In this document: positions 51,001-58,890 of the stretch, piece by piece
Position numbering within the stretch: the first letter of the stretch is position 1
Layout: the number at the start of each line of letters is the position of its first letter
DNA from: an uncultured Clostridia bacterium
GTDB taxonomy: Bacteria; Bacillota; Clostridia; Christensenellales; Borkfalkiaceae
DNA length: 64,000 bases
NCBI GenBank assembly: GCA_934271275.1
Contig: CAKQRD010000002.1
Span: 124,001-188,000, forward strand
Direction of reading: 5' to 3'
Position numbers and translations under genes: made by a program
The notes under the pieces: model-generated
Databases searched by the model: none
Told to the model about the DNA's origin: nothing
The model's input: the letters and a program-made list of their open reading frames with translations, nothing else

Positions 51001-52887
51001 TTATTGATTTTCCGCCGTAATACCGCTCGGGAAATCTTTTGAGTCGATTGAAAAACCGCCGGTTACGTTAGCCTTTATAGTTACTCTTTCAAACGTATTA
51101 TCGGACTGTATAGCGAAAACATTTACTATTTCGACCGACGAAATGATATTCACGTCTTTCCAAACGCAATTCTGCATCGTGTTGCCGACGAACGGGGTAC
51201 TGTCTTTCGCTCCTTCAACCTTTTTCCCGCCGACTATATTTATAGTTACGTTCTCAAACGCCGTGTTGTATGCGTTGCGCGCAAGCATGGGACAATAAGA
51301 GTTATTATTCCACGCGTCCTTGATGGTTACGTTCTTGATAGTCGCGCCGTTAAGCGTACCAAACAAACCGTACGCCGCCTTGGACGAGTTTACGGTTATC
51401 GTATGAGTTCTTCCGTCGAGAACGCCTCTGAACGCGCTGCCGCCTATCTCGTTGCCTTTCGCGGCAACGGGCGTAAAATCGGCTTCCGTGTAAGCGACGT
51501 CGTTGCCGAGGATATAATATCCGTACTTACTTTCCTTATCTTTGACTACCTTGACGGCATTCTGCAATTCTGCCATCGTTTTTATTTCCTTCGTGATGAA
51601 AAGCACCGAAACGGCTACCTCGTGTTCCTCTCCGTCCGAACCTTTAACAGTCACCGTAAGCGTTTGCTCGCCGTGTTTTTGAGTATCCTCTTTAAAACCC
51701 TCTCCGATATAAAGCGAGTCGGGATTATTTCCTAATTTATAGTCGCCGTACGTTATGCTTACAACGCTTTCGTATGCGCTTATTCCGTCGAGTTTCAACG
51801 AAAACTCTGTTCCGCTTAACACTATTTCCTGATTCTTTAACGAAACCGTTTTATTAAAGGTTGCAGAATCGTCTCTTTCTCCGCAGTCGCATATTTTATA
51901 ATCGTAAGAAGAATCGGCTTTATCCCAAACGAACGAGTGCGGTTCTTTATCGGAAATCGCGCCGCAAGTACATTCTTTCCAGTGTCCCGTTGCGTCGTGT
52001 TTCCATTCGCCGTATGTATGAGGAACGGTTTCTCCGTATTCTTCTCCGCATATCTCGCAAACAGCTTTTTCGGTATGAGTAGCCGTGCCGCCTTCGTGAT
52101 TACCCTCTTCGCTTCTTGCCGAACAACCGTCGATAGTACATTCCTTCCAGTGTTTTTCTTCGTCGTGCTTCCATTCTCCGTAAACGTGTCCCGAAAAATC
52201 ACCGTATTCCCTGCCGCACACGTCGCAAACAGCCTTTTCGGTATGCGTTGCAGAACCGCCCTCGTGATTGCCTTCGTCTTTTTTTGCTACGCAACCTTCT
52301 GCGGAGCAGGCGTGCCAATGCTTCGTTTCATCGCCCGACCACTCGGTTGACCAAGTATGCTCCGACGCAAGCTCGCCGTATTTCGCATTACAATATTCGC
52401 AAGTCGCTTTTTCTACGCAGGTAGCCGCGCCGCCGGAGCAAGCTTCGCTCTCTGCAACCGTCGCTCCGCAGCATTTACGCGTTTTCTTATGCGTTCCGTC
52501 GGAGTTTGAAACGTAGCTATATTCTTCGCTTGCGTGGTTTTCCGCGTTCAAATCGCCATACTCGTTACCGCAAACGGAACAAACGGCTTTATTTTTACAA
52601 GTTGCCGTACCACCGTCGTGATTACCGCTTTCGGTTTTTGCCGAACAACCTTCCGTAACGCATTCCTTCCAATGCATTTCTCCGTCGTGCTGCCACTCGC
52701 CGTACGAATGAGCGGCTAATTCACCATACTCCTCGCCGCACTTTTCGCAGACCGCCCTTTGAATACAGGTAGCTTTTCCACCCGAATGTTCGCAGGAAGC
52801 GGAAGCCGAGTTATTACACCCTACCACAAAAGCGGTGCTTGCAATAAGCGATAAAATCGCCATAGCAAATGTTACTTTTCTTCTCAT
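51001..52887 (-). CDS. Lipoprotein with repeated Cys-pair zinc-ribbon-like units and a GLUG-like C-terminal module
   Basis: 628 aa from the ATG of MRRKVTF. Signal peptide and lipobox FVVGCNNS. Residues about 30-330 are about six units with CEKCGEEYGE / CSVCGNEYGD / CEICGEEYGE, each followed by an acidic His/Trp stretch (EWKHDEEKHWKECT) with a further CS. These resemble small knuckles that may bind metal. The rest holds an Ig-like unit (TQKHGEQTLTVTVKGSDGEE) and the shared module FRGVLDGRTHTITVNSSK near residue 475, nearly identical to the one in the ORF at 48319. It ends FPSGITAENQ. Likely a surface anchor or glycan-binding lipoprotein. Confidence 0.82.
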   Translation of the reverse strand: MRRKVTFAMAILSLIASTAFVVGCNNSASASCEHSGGKATCIQRAVCEKCGEEYGELAAHSYGEWQHDGEMHWKECVTEGCSAKTESGNHDGGTATCKNKAVCSVCGNEYGDLNAENHASEEYSYVSNSDGTHKKTRKCCGATVAESEACSGGAATCVEKATCEYCNAKYGELASEHTWSTEWSGDETKHWHACSAEGCVAKKDEGNHEGGSATHTEKAVCDVCGREYGDFSGHVYGEWKHDEEKHWKECTIDGCSARSEEGNHEGGTATHTEKAVCEICGEEYGETVPHTYGEWKHDATGHWKECTCGAISDKEPHSFVWDKADSSYDYKICDCGERDDSATFNKTVSLKNQEIVLSGTEFSLKLDGISAYESVVSITYGDYKLGNNPDSLYIGEGFKEDTQKHGEQTLTVTVKGSDGEEHEVAVSVLFITKEIKTMAELQNAVKVVKDKESKYGYYILGNDVAYTEADFTPVAAKGNEIGGSAFRGVLDGRTHTITVNSSKAAYGLFGTLNGATIKNVTIKDAWNNNSYCPMLARNAYNTAFENVTINIVGGKKVEGAKDSTPFVGNTMQNCVWKDVNIISSVEIVNVFAIQSDNTFERVTIKANVTGGFSIDSKDFPSGITAENQ

Positions 52888-52905
52888 GATATACCTCCAT
52901 ATCAT
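52886..52905 (-). promoter_or_regulatory. Hairpin presenting the Shine-Dalgarno of the Cys-repeat lipoprotein gene
   Basis: On the minus strand ATGATAT, then loop GGAGGT, then ATATCAT. The stem is 7 bp, the entire Shine-Dalgarno is the 6-nt loop, and the AUG is at the base of the stem. Confidence 0.5.
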
Positions 52906-52981
52906 TTAAATAAATATTCCCGTTAGAATTTTTCTGTTGCCGCGCTTTACGGCAATCTCCGCGGGACAATTCGTTCGGTTT

Positions 52982-54259
52982 TTAAAACAATTTTTCGTAA
53001 TATAAAGACGGTTTGAAAATGTTTCCGCTTTCTTTATAAAATTCGTCGTTCAATCTGTAAACGCCGTTATTCTCCGCCGCGTACGATTTGCCGAAGCTTG
53101 CGGAATACCTTTTCATCTCTTCCCAGTTCGCATAATTTTGCTTTCCGTTGCTTTCTAATATTCCGACGTTCATTTCGGGTAAGGCTGCAATTCTCGAAGC
53201 GACGTTTTTGTTCCACTCTACAAGCAGCGGATTTACCGTCAAATCCGCACAGAAGCAAATGACGCCTTTTTCATAAGCTTTATTCAATATTTTCAACGTT
53301 TCGCTCATAGTTTTCGCTATGGGTTTAAGTGCGATTGCGGAATATCCGAGATCTATACGCTCCTCGACGTCTTTTAATGAATGGACCGATTCGTCCGCGG
53401 TAACCCTTAAAGGTATCTCCACGACGTTAAGCTTATTTTCCTCTTCAAACGGCTCTTCCAACAAAACGATTCTATCCTTCGCTCCGATTTCATCGGCAAA
53501 GGTCACCAATTCGTTTATCCTATCGATACCGTCGTATTTTCCGTTTGCGTCGAGATAATACAAAATCTTGCCGCTTTTCGTATATTCAGTCGTATAATTT
53601 TTAGCAATATCGTGAATTTGCTTCAAACGGTTTTTATCCCATTCGAGCATTTCGTTTTTAGATTTTGCGCCGCCGTCATCGAACCCTATTTTGATTTTAA
53701 GCAAGGCTGCTCCGGAATCAAGCAAAGATTTAATACCGTTTTCGCTCACTCCATAAGAAATTAAAGGTACGTTGCACAGAATTTCCTGTTTTTCGCTCAA
53801 AGCTTTTTTATATTCGCTCGGTACGAGGTCTGCGAAATTTTCGCATCTTTTTTCTCTCGCGTAAGCTTGCCACAACGCGTTATCCACGCAAACGAGCGCG
53901 TTCCTCACAAACGTCTCTCTTAAATCCGAACTTACGTTACGTCTTGCGAAGGAAAGAAGTTCTTCGTATATTCCGTCAGTTAAATCGATAGGGTTTTCGC
54001 CTTCTCTTCCAACGAGCAGGTCCGCGGCTTTTCGCGAAACCGAATACATCAACTCGTTTCCTTGTCTTTCGGAGCTTTCGGAAAATATTTTGGCGTCCGA
54101 CCACAAAACGCTTTGAACGCCGACGCCCACGCCGTAAGCGCGCTCCGTTTCCACCCTAACCGCAACTTGCCAAAGCTCGGATAAAAAACCGCCTTTAAAA
54201 CCGAAAGGCGCTTTCAATTTTTCCGGAACGTAAGCAATTGCCGTTTTCAGTATCTTCAT
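52982..54259 (-). CDS. Enolase-superfamily sugar-acid dehydratase or racemase
   Basis: 425 aa. A capping domain (about 1-165) is followed by the beta/alpha barrel: ALLKIKIGFD (K-x-K at the second strand), YYLDANGKYD (metal Asp), VLLEEPFEEEN (Glu), VTADESVHS (Asp/Glu) and KPIAKTMSE (Lys). This matches the mandelate-racemase/muconate-lactonising subgroup. Members remove water from sugar acids (galactonate, rhamnonate and the like) or epimerise dipeptides. With the two oxidoreductases and the 2-hydroxyacid dehydrogenase next to it, a sugar-acid pathway fits. The actual acid is unknown. It overlaps the next gene by 4 nt. Confidence 0.88.
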   Translation of the reverse strand: MKILKTAIAYVPEKLKAPFGFKGGFLSELWQVAVRVETERAYGVGVGVQSVLWSDAKIFSESSERQGNELMYSVSRKAADLLVGREGENPIDLTDGIYEELLSFARRNVSSDLRETFVRNALVCVDNALWQAYAREKRCENFADLVPSEYKKALSEKQEILCNVPLISYGVSENGIKSLLDSGAALLKIKIGFDDGGAKSKNEMLEWDKNRLKQIHDIAKNYTTEYTKSGKILYYLDANGKYDGIDRINELVTFADEIGAKDRIVLLEEPFEEENKLNVVEIPLRVTADESVHSLKDVEERIDLGYSAIALKPIAKTMSETLKILNKAYEKGVICFCADLTVNPLLVEWNKNVASRIAALPEMNVGILESNGKQNYANWEEMKRYSASFGKSYAAENNGVYRLNDEFYKESGNIFKPSLYYEKLF

Positions 54260-55278
54260 AAATAAACTCTTTCTCCGCTTTCAGAGGATTTATACGCCGC
54301 TAATATAATATCGACTACTTTTTTACCTTCGTTTTCATCGATAAACGGACGGCGATTATTTTCGATTGCTTCTATTAAATCCTTAATCTGTTCTGCGTGA
54401 TGCTCCTCGTTAAAAAATATAACGTTTCGCGAGTCAAGTTTACAATCGGACGTTTGCGGTTTATCTGTCCCCTCAACGTCCCACTTCGTTATAGTATCTT
54501 CGCTGATAACTACGGAGCCTTTTTCCGCGTGTATTTCTATCTTTCTTTCATATCCGGGTTTTGCAAGAACGGTACATTCGATAACGCCGACCGCACCCGA
54601 ATTATATTCTACCAGCACGTTAGCGGTATCTTCGACCTCGATTTTTCTGCCTATCGTTTTGCAATCGGCGTAAACGCTTTTTATTCCGCCCATAATGTAC
54701 TGAATAAGGTCTATACCGTGTATGCCCTGATTCATCAATGCTCCGCCGCCGTCCATCGACCACGTTCCGCGCCAGTTGGAGCCTGCGTAATATTCGGGCG
54801 AACGGTAATATTTCATTTTATAATCGGCGATATATATTTTACCGAGCCTTCCCTCGTCTATTGCTTTTTTCAGCGTGCGTATGGCATATGTAAATCTTAA
54901 CTGTGAAATAACTTCAAGCTTAACGCCGTTCTCTTCGACGGCTTTTACCACCTCTTCTATCTGTTCTCTGGTAATAGCCATAGGTTTTTCTACTATAACG
55001 TTCTTTTTAGCCTCGGCGCAAGCAACTATTTGTTTATAATGCAAGCCGCTCGGCGTGCATATATTCACGATTTCGACGGCAGAATCGGCAAGCAACTTTT
55101 CCTGTGTTTCATAAGCCTTACAATCGTATTTATCCGCAAATTCTTTTGCCCTCTCCGAAGAAAAATCGTACACTCCGATAAGCTTCGCGTTTTCTATCTT
55201 TGCTATCGCTTCGGCGTGAATACCGGCTATAACGCCGCATCCGATTATAGCAAATCCGTAACAATGTTTATTATCCAT
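54256..55278 (-). CDS. Gfo/Idh/MocA-family oxidoreductase
   Basis: 340 aa. The N-terminal Rossmann fold starts YGFAIIGCGVIAGIHAEAI and carries NICTPSGLHYKQI and IVEKPMAIT (the catalytic EKP). The C-terminal substrate domain has GGALMNQGIHGIDLIQYIMG with the conserved His/Asp pair. The family oxidises sugar or inositol hydroxyls with NAD(P). It overlaps the enolase-type gene by 4 nt. Confidence 0.92.
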   Translation of the reverse strand: MDNKHCYGFAIIGCGVIAGIHAEAIAKIENAKLIGVYDFSSERAKEFADKYDCKAYETQEKLLADSAVEIVNICTPSGLHYKQIVACAEAKKNVIVEKPMAITREQIEEVVKAVEENGVKLEVISQLRFTYAIRTLKKAIDEGRLGKIYIADYKMKYYRSPEYYAGSNWRGTWSMDGGGALMNQGIHGIDLIQYIMGGIKSVYADCKTIGRKIEVEDTANVLVEYNSGAVGVIECTVLAKPGYERKIEIHAEKGSVVISEDTITKWDVEGTDKPQTSDCKLDSRNVIFFNEEHHAEQIKDLIEAIENNRRPFIDENEGKKVVDIILAAYKSSESGERVYL

Positions 55279-55288
55279 TACTCTTCCC

Positions 55289-56284
55289 TTACGCTAATTT
55301 AGACAAGTTGTCAAGGTTCACTTCGGTTCTCATTTTTTCGCCGTTTAAGAGTCTTTCGATCTCTTCGCAAACGTGGAGCGCAACCCTCTTCAAACCGTTG
55401 GTCGCTGTTCCCGCGATATGCGGAGTAAGAATAACGTTGTCAAGCCGACGAAGCTCGTTATCCTTTGCCGGAGGTTCGGGATTCGTCACGTCTAAACAGG
55501 CAAAAAACCTGTTCTTTTTTAATTCTTCGATTAAGTCGGCTTCGTTTATAATCGTTCCGCGAGCCGTGTTTATAAGCACTGCTCCGTCTTTTATGAGCGA
55601 CAAATTGCTTTTGTTAAGCATATTTTCTGTTTGCGGAATCGCGGGAGCGTGAACGGTAACTACGTCGCTTTTTGAAAGCAATTCTTCAAGTTCAACTTTC
55701 TTTGCTCCGATTTCCTCGATTTGCTCCTTTGTCAGAATAGGATCATAAAGAAGAATATCGACGTGGAAATTTTTAAGAAGCTTCACCATATGCCTTCCGA
55801 CGAACCCGCCGCTTATAACGCCGACGGTAATATCGTAAAAGTCGGTCACCGTAGTTTTTATGTTTTCCTGCCACAATCCGTTTTTAGTATCTCTGCTAAG
55901 TCTGTAAAAGCCCTTGCAAGCCGATATCGCAAACCCGAGAGCCGACTCCGCAACGCCTTCGCCGATTGCCACAGCGGAATTCGTTATTCTTATTTTTCGG
56001 TTGATAAACTCGTCGGAAATTATGGGTTTAACGCTACCCGCCCCGTGAATTACAGCTTTTAAATCGGGGCAATTATCTAAAATTTCTTTGTCGATTTTAG
56101 GAGAATCCCAAGAGGTAACTATAATCGTCGCGCCTTTAACGAAGTCGATAACATAACCGACGTCCGAAAAATCATCTTTGTCAAATATTTTGACCTCTCC
56201 GAACGCCCTCATTTTTTCGTAATATTTTTCACTGAAAACCCTTCCTCTGAACTCTTTGTTTACCAAAACAACTATCTTTTCCAT
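55289..56284 (-). CDS. D-isomer-specific 2-hydroxyacid dehydrogenase
   Basis: 331 aa from the ATG of MEKIVVLVN (the frame goes on upstream to 56365). NAD-binding motif TVGVISGGFVGRHM, ALINTARG-like VLINTARGTIINE with the catalytic Arg, NPEPPAKDNEL with the Glu, and ILTPHIAGTAT with the catalytic His. It reduces 2-oxo acids or oxidises D-2-hydroxyacids. The neighbours suggest a sugar-acid substrate. It lies between two Gfo/Idh-type genes. Confidence 0.92.
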   Translation of the reverse strand: MEKIVVLVNKEFRGRVFSEKYYEKMRAFGEVKIFDKDDFSDVGYVIDFVKGATIIVTSWDSPKIDKEILDNCPDLKAVIHGAGSVKPIISDEFINRKIRITNSAVAIGEGVAESALGFAISACKGFYRLSRDTKNGLWQENIKTTVTDFYDITVGVISGGFVGRHMVKLLKNFHVDILLYDPILTKEQIEEIGAKKVELEELLSKSDVVTVHAPAIPQTENMLNKSNLSLIKDGAVLINTARGTIINEADLIEELKKNRFFACLDVTNPEPPAKDNELRRLDNVILTPHIAGTATNGLKRVALHVCEEIERLLNGEKMRTEVNLDNLSKLA

Positions 56285-56303
56285 TTTCGTCCTTCTCCTT
56301 GAA

Positions 56304-57251
56304 TCAGTCTTTATACATTTTGCTTGAATTCGCACCGTAAGTTTTTTCAAACGCGTACCCGTCAAACCCGTCCTTATCCGTAAGCTGTTCGATTTTAACC
56401 CACTTACCGTTCAGTTCGTCTCTGGATTTTTTCCCGCACATCATTATAAGGCAGCTGTTTATAAGCGTATCTACGTCTTTTATTTTATTTATCCTACCCG
56501 TCAGCTTTCTGTATATCTCCCGAAGCAGACTGGCGTAAATCTTACTGCTGTCGATTGCTATCTGATAGCTTCCCACGGTAGTCATTACCGTCAAATGGAA
56601 AGGTCTCCACGCACCGATACAAGTTTGGTAATACGCCGTAACTCCGTTCTCGTATTTTATGGAATAGCTTTCAACCTTTTTTCCGTCCACGGTTTTGCTT
56701 TGTCCCGAAAACTGCATTTCAACGGCGTTTGCTCCGGCAAGCTCCGAAAGAATTTCCGCAATATGAATAGAATAGTTAAATTCGTCTACGCCGCAAGTAC
56801 CGAAAACAGACAGGACCTCGCCTCTTTCGCTAATCGGTTTGGCTAAAAAAGCTTGTATCTCGTCAGCATAGCGTGCGGACGACGAGCCTATTATTTTTGC
56901 GCCGTTTTTCACAAGTTCTTGAAGGCGACGCGCGTCTTTAACGTTTCCGACTATCGGTTTATCTATAAATACGGGCTTACCCTCATTGATAAACGGAAGA
57001 GCCTGCTCCAAATGTTTTTCCCAGTTACAGGATTGAATAAAACCCACGTCTACCTTATCGACCATTTCTTCTATCTCTTTAACTTCACCTTTTAAGTTGA
57101 AGCGTTTGACAAACCAACTCGCCTCGTCATCTCCGCGAAAGCTCTTATTGCATAAATACTCGTATTTCATATCCATGCAATATTTTTCCATTTCCTCCGC
57201 AAAACCCAAAGGGTGCGAAACATCTAAACTTACAACGCCTATTTTTATCAT
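56304..57251 (-). CDS. Gfo/Idh/MocA-like oxidoreductase, first gene of the locus
   Basis: 315 aa from the ATG of MIKIGVVSLDVSHPLG. The Rossmann part is shortened (VVSLDVSHPLG in place of the glycine-rich loop), and the NAD site has the PVFIDKPIVGN stretch in place of EKP. The C-terminal part includes INSCLIMMCGKKS and GYAFEKTYG. The motif changes suggest a divergent family member, or a protein that binds a sugar without turning it over. It is the first gene after the divergent AraC promoter region, so it is induced first. Confidence 0.85.
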   Translation of the reverse strand: MIKIGVVSLDVSHPLGFAEEMEKYCMDMKYEYLCNKSFRGDDEASWFVKRFNLKGEVKEIEEMVDKVDVGFIQSCNWEKHLEQALPFINEGKPVFIDKPIVGNVKDARRLQELVKNGAKIIGSSSARYADEIQAFLAKPISERGEVLSVFGTCGVDEFNYSIHIAEILSELAGANAVEMQFSGQSKTVDGKKVESYSIKYENGVTAYYQTCIGAWRPFHLTVMTTVGSYQIAIDSSKIYASLLREIYRKLTGRINKIKDVDTLINSCLIMMCGKKSRDELNGKWVKIEQLTDKDGFDGYAFEKTYGANSSKMYKD

Positions 57252-57527
57252 ACAAAACTCCTGAACCTTCTTTGAAAAAATCAATTTCTTACTGAATTTT
57301 CGTTGCAAAACAACAAAAATTTAAGCATAGCTATTCACTATACCTTTTATGTTCACAAAAATTATAACATTGTTTTACGCAAATGTAAATAGCAAAAAAT
57401 ATGATTAAGTTTGCAAAAAATACTGTATAAATTTTTTATAGCCCTTTAATTTAAAAAATTATTTTTTGCAAACTTTATTGAAAAACAGGAGATATTGTGA
57501 TAAAATAATATTATAAAGGTGAAAAAA
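57252..57527. promoter_or_regulatory. Divergent control region of the glycan locus
   Basis: It holds a minus-strand promoter TTTACA (57389-57384), 17 nt, TATAAT (57366-57361) reading toward 57251, and a plus-strand promoter TTGAAA (57478-57483), 17 nt, TAAAAT (57501-57506) for the araC-type gene. A 15-bp inverted pair AAGTTTGCAAAAAAT (57407-57421) and ATTTTTTGCAAACTT (57461-57475) lies between them, one arm upstream of each -35. Good candidates for the AraC-type operators. Confidence 0.7.
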
Positions 57528-58310
57528 ATGAAAGAACTGATTTCCGTAAAATCTCCGAAGTATATTTTTAACCATAGAATATACAACGAAGAATCCGACA
57601 AATGTTTCGCGAGACATTCGCACAATCTTTACGAACTGATTTATGTAAAAAGCGGGTTAGTAACGTATTCGGTAGAAAATCATTCGTTTAAAGCCGAACC
57701 CGAAAGCTTGATTTTGATCAAACCCTACGCATATCATTTTTTTACGGTAGACGACCTGACCTTTGAAAAGGTTGGCATTCTTTTCGACGCAAAGTTCTTA
57801 AATCTGGACTTATCGTTCTTACCCGATAAATCTTATTTAGTCGTGAAATCGAATTCCATTATAGAAAATACCTTTGAAAAATTGATAAAATATTACTCCT
57901 TGTTCGACGTTAAAATTTTTACGGAGCTGTTTCTTGCCAGCACAAGAGAAATAGTTTATAATCTTTCGCTTCAAAATTTAGAATCCGTAACTCTGCCGCA
58001 AAATTCCACGCTGATAAAAAACGCAATCGAATACATCAATAAAAATCTTTTTACGATTCGCTGTATGTCGGAAATAAGCGACGCTATATTCGTTTCCAAA
58101 AACTATTTTTTGGCGCTATTTAAACAACAGATGAATATTTCGCCCAAAAGGTATATACTTGAAAAGCGACTGGTATACGCTCACGATATGCTTTTGTCAG
58201 GACAAAAACCGATGGAAATATACGAAAAAGTCGGATTTGAAACTTATTCGTCCTTTTATCGCGCGTACGTTGCTAAATTCGGTCAGAGCCCTTCCTCTAC
58301 GGAAAAATGA
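57528..58310 (+). CDS. AraC-family transcriptional regulator
   Basis: 260 aa starting at the ATG at 57528 with AAAGGTG upstream (the frame starts at a GTG at 57519). The N-terminal half is a cupin-like sugar-sensing domain with RHSHNLYELIYVKSG near residues 28-42. The C-terminal 100 residues form the double HTH: SEISDAIFVSKNYFLALFKQQMNISPKRYILEKRL and MEIYEKVGFETYSSFYRAY. It is divergent from the locus and is most likely its activator, responding to a sugar or sugar acid. Confidence 0.92.
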   Translation: MKELISVKSPKYIFNHRIYNEESDKCFARHSHNLYELIYVKSGLVTYSVENHSFKAEPESLILIKPYAYHFFTVDDLTFEKVGILFDAKFLNLDLSFLPDKSYLVVKSNSIIENTFEKLIKYYSLFDVKIFTELFLASTREIVYNLSLQNLESVTLPQNSTLIKNAIEYINKNLFTIRCMSEISDAIFVSKNYFLALFKQQMNISPKRYILEKRLVYAHDMLLSGQKPMEIYEKVGFETYSSFYRAYVAKFGQSPSSTEK

Positions 58311-58541
58311 TTTTATACCTAAAAATAAATCAACTATTGATACTCTCGCATATAAATAATATTTTTTCTCTGCTTTTAAATAAATATACTGGGTAAGTTC
58401 TCCTGCACCCGTCACGGTGACACCTGCCACCTGTCAGGATAAAGGCGGACTATTCCCTTGTAAGGAACGATATGTTTTTTTGTTTTATCAGGCAAGGGCG
58501 ATAAAAATCGCCCCTGCCTATACTTTTACCTTTTTTCTCCC
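58311..58541. other. Intergenic region at the start of the transfer module
   Basis: No gene. It includes a GTCACgGTGAC palindrome near 58413-58423 followed by CACCTGCCACCTG repeats, and a 13-bp stem-loop (58490-58519) downstream of the small membrane peptide gene. The repeats near a conjugation operon may be protein-binding sites. Confidence 0.45.
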
Positions 58542-58625
58542 TTACTTCTCTTTTCGGTTTTTCCGTATAAGAAGTATCGCTATCGTTCCGCTAATTAAAC
58601 CTATCCCGACTAACAATAAAATCAT
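58542..58625 (-). CDS. 27-aa single-helix membrane peptide
   Basis: It starts MILLLVGIGLISG and ends in a basic RKNRKEK tail, so it is one membrane helix with a cytoplasmic positive end. GGAGAG lies 8 nt upstream and overlaps the end of the HTH gene, from which it is 4 nt apart. Tiny hydrophobic proteins next to coupling-protein genes are usual in clostridial conjugative elements. Confidence 0.55.
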   Translation of the reverse strand: MILLLVGIGLISGTIAILLIRKNRKEK

Positions 58626-58629
58626 AAAT

Positions 58630-58890
58630 TCATCTCTCCGCTAAAATATATAATAAACTGCTTTTGCCGCCGTTAGGGCGGTAACGCTGTTCGGTTTTTA
58701 AAAGCCTTTCTCTTTTAAGTTCCTTTACCGCGCGGCGGATAGTCGATTCCGAAACTTTAAGTTCTTTCGCAATCGTCGGTATCGACGGCCAGCATTCTCC
58801 GTTTTTGTCAGCGCGGTCTTTAAGGTATAAAAAGGTAGAAACCGCCCTGTTCGATACTTCGCTCCGATACAAATAATCAAGCCTGCCCAT
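58630..58890 (-). CDS. Winged-helix (HTH_36-like) DNA-binding protein of the transfer module
   Basis: 86 aa, a whole winged-helix domain: NRAVSTFLYLKDRADKNGEC, PSIPTIAKELKVSESTIRRAVKEL, LLKTEQRYRPNGGKSSLLY. It is related to the RepA-type replication or helix-turn-helix regulators regularly next to TraG in Clostridia. It overlaps the coupling-protein gene by 14 nt. Confidence 0.82.
   Translation of the reverse strand: MGRLDYLYRSEVSNRAVSTFLYLKDRADKNGECWPSIPTIAKELKVSESTIRRAVKELKRERLLKTEQRYRPNGGKSSLLYILAER

Noticed and set aside
51403..52719. Cys/His-rich repeat region as a possible CRISPR or tandem DNA repeat
   Set aside because: The repetition is at protein level (Cys-pair units with varying DNA), not regular spacer-repeat DNA. 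No CRISPR array was found in the window.
57361..57475. AT-rich stretch as a possible replication origin
   Set aside because: It is explained by two promoters and an operator pair; no DnaA-box cluster is visible.
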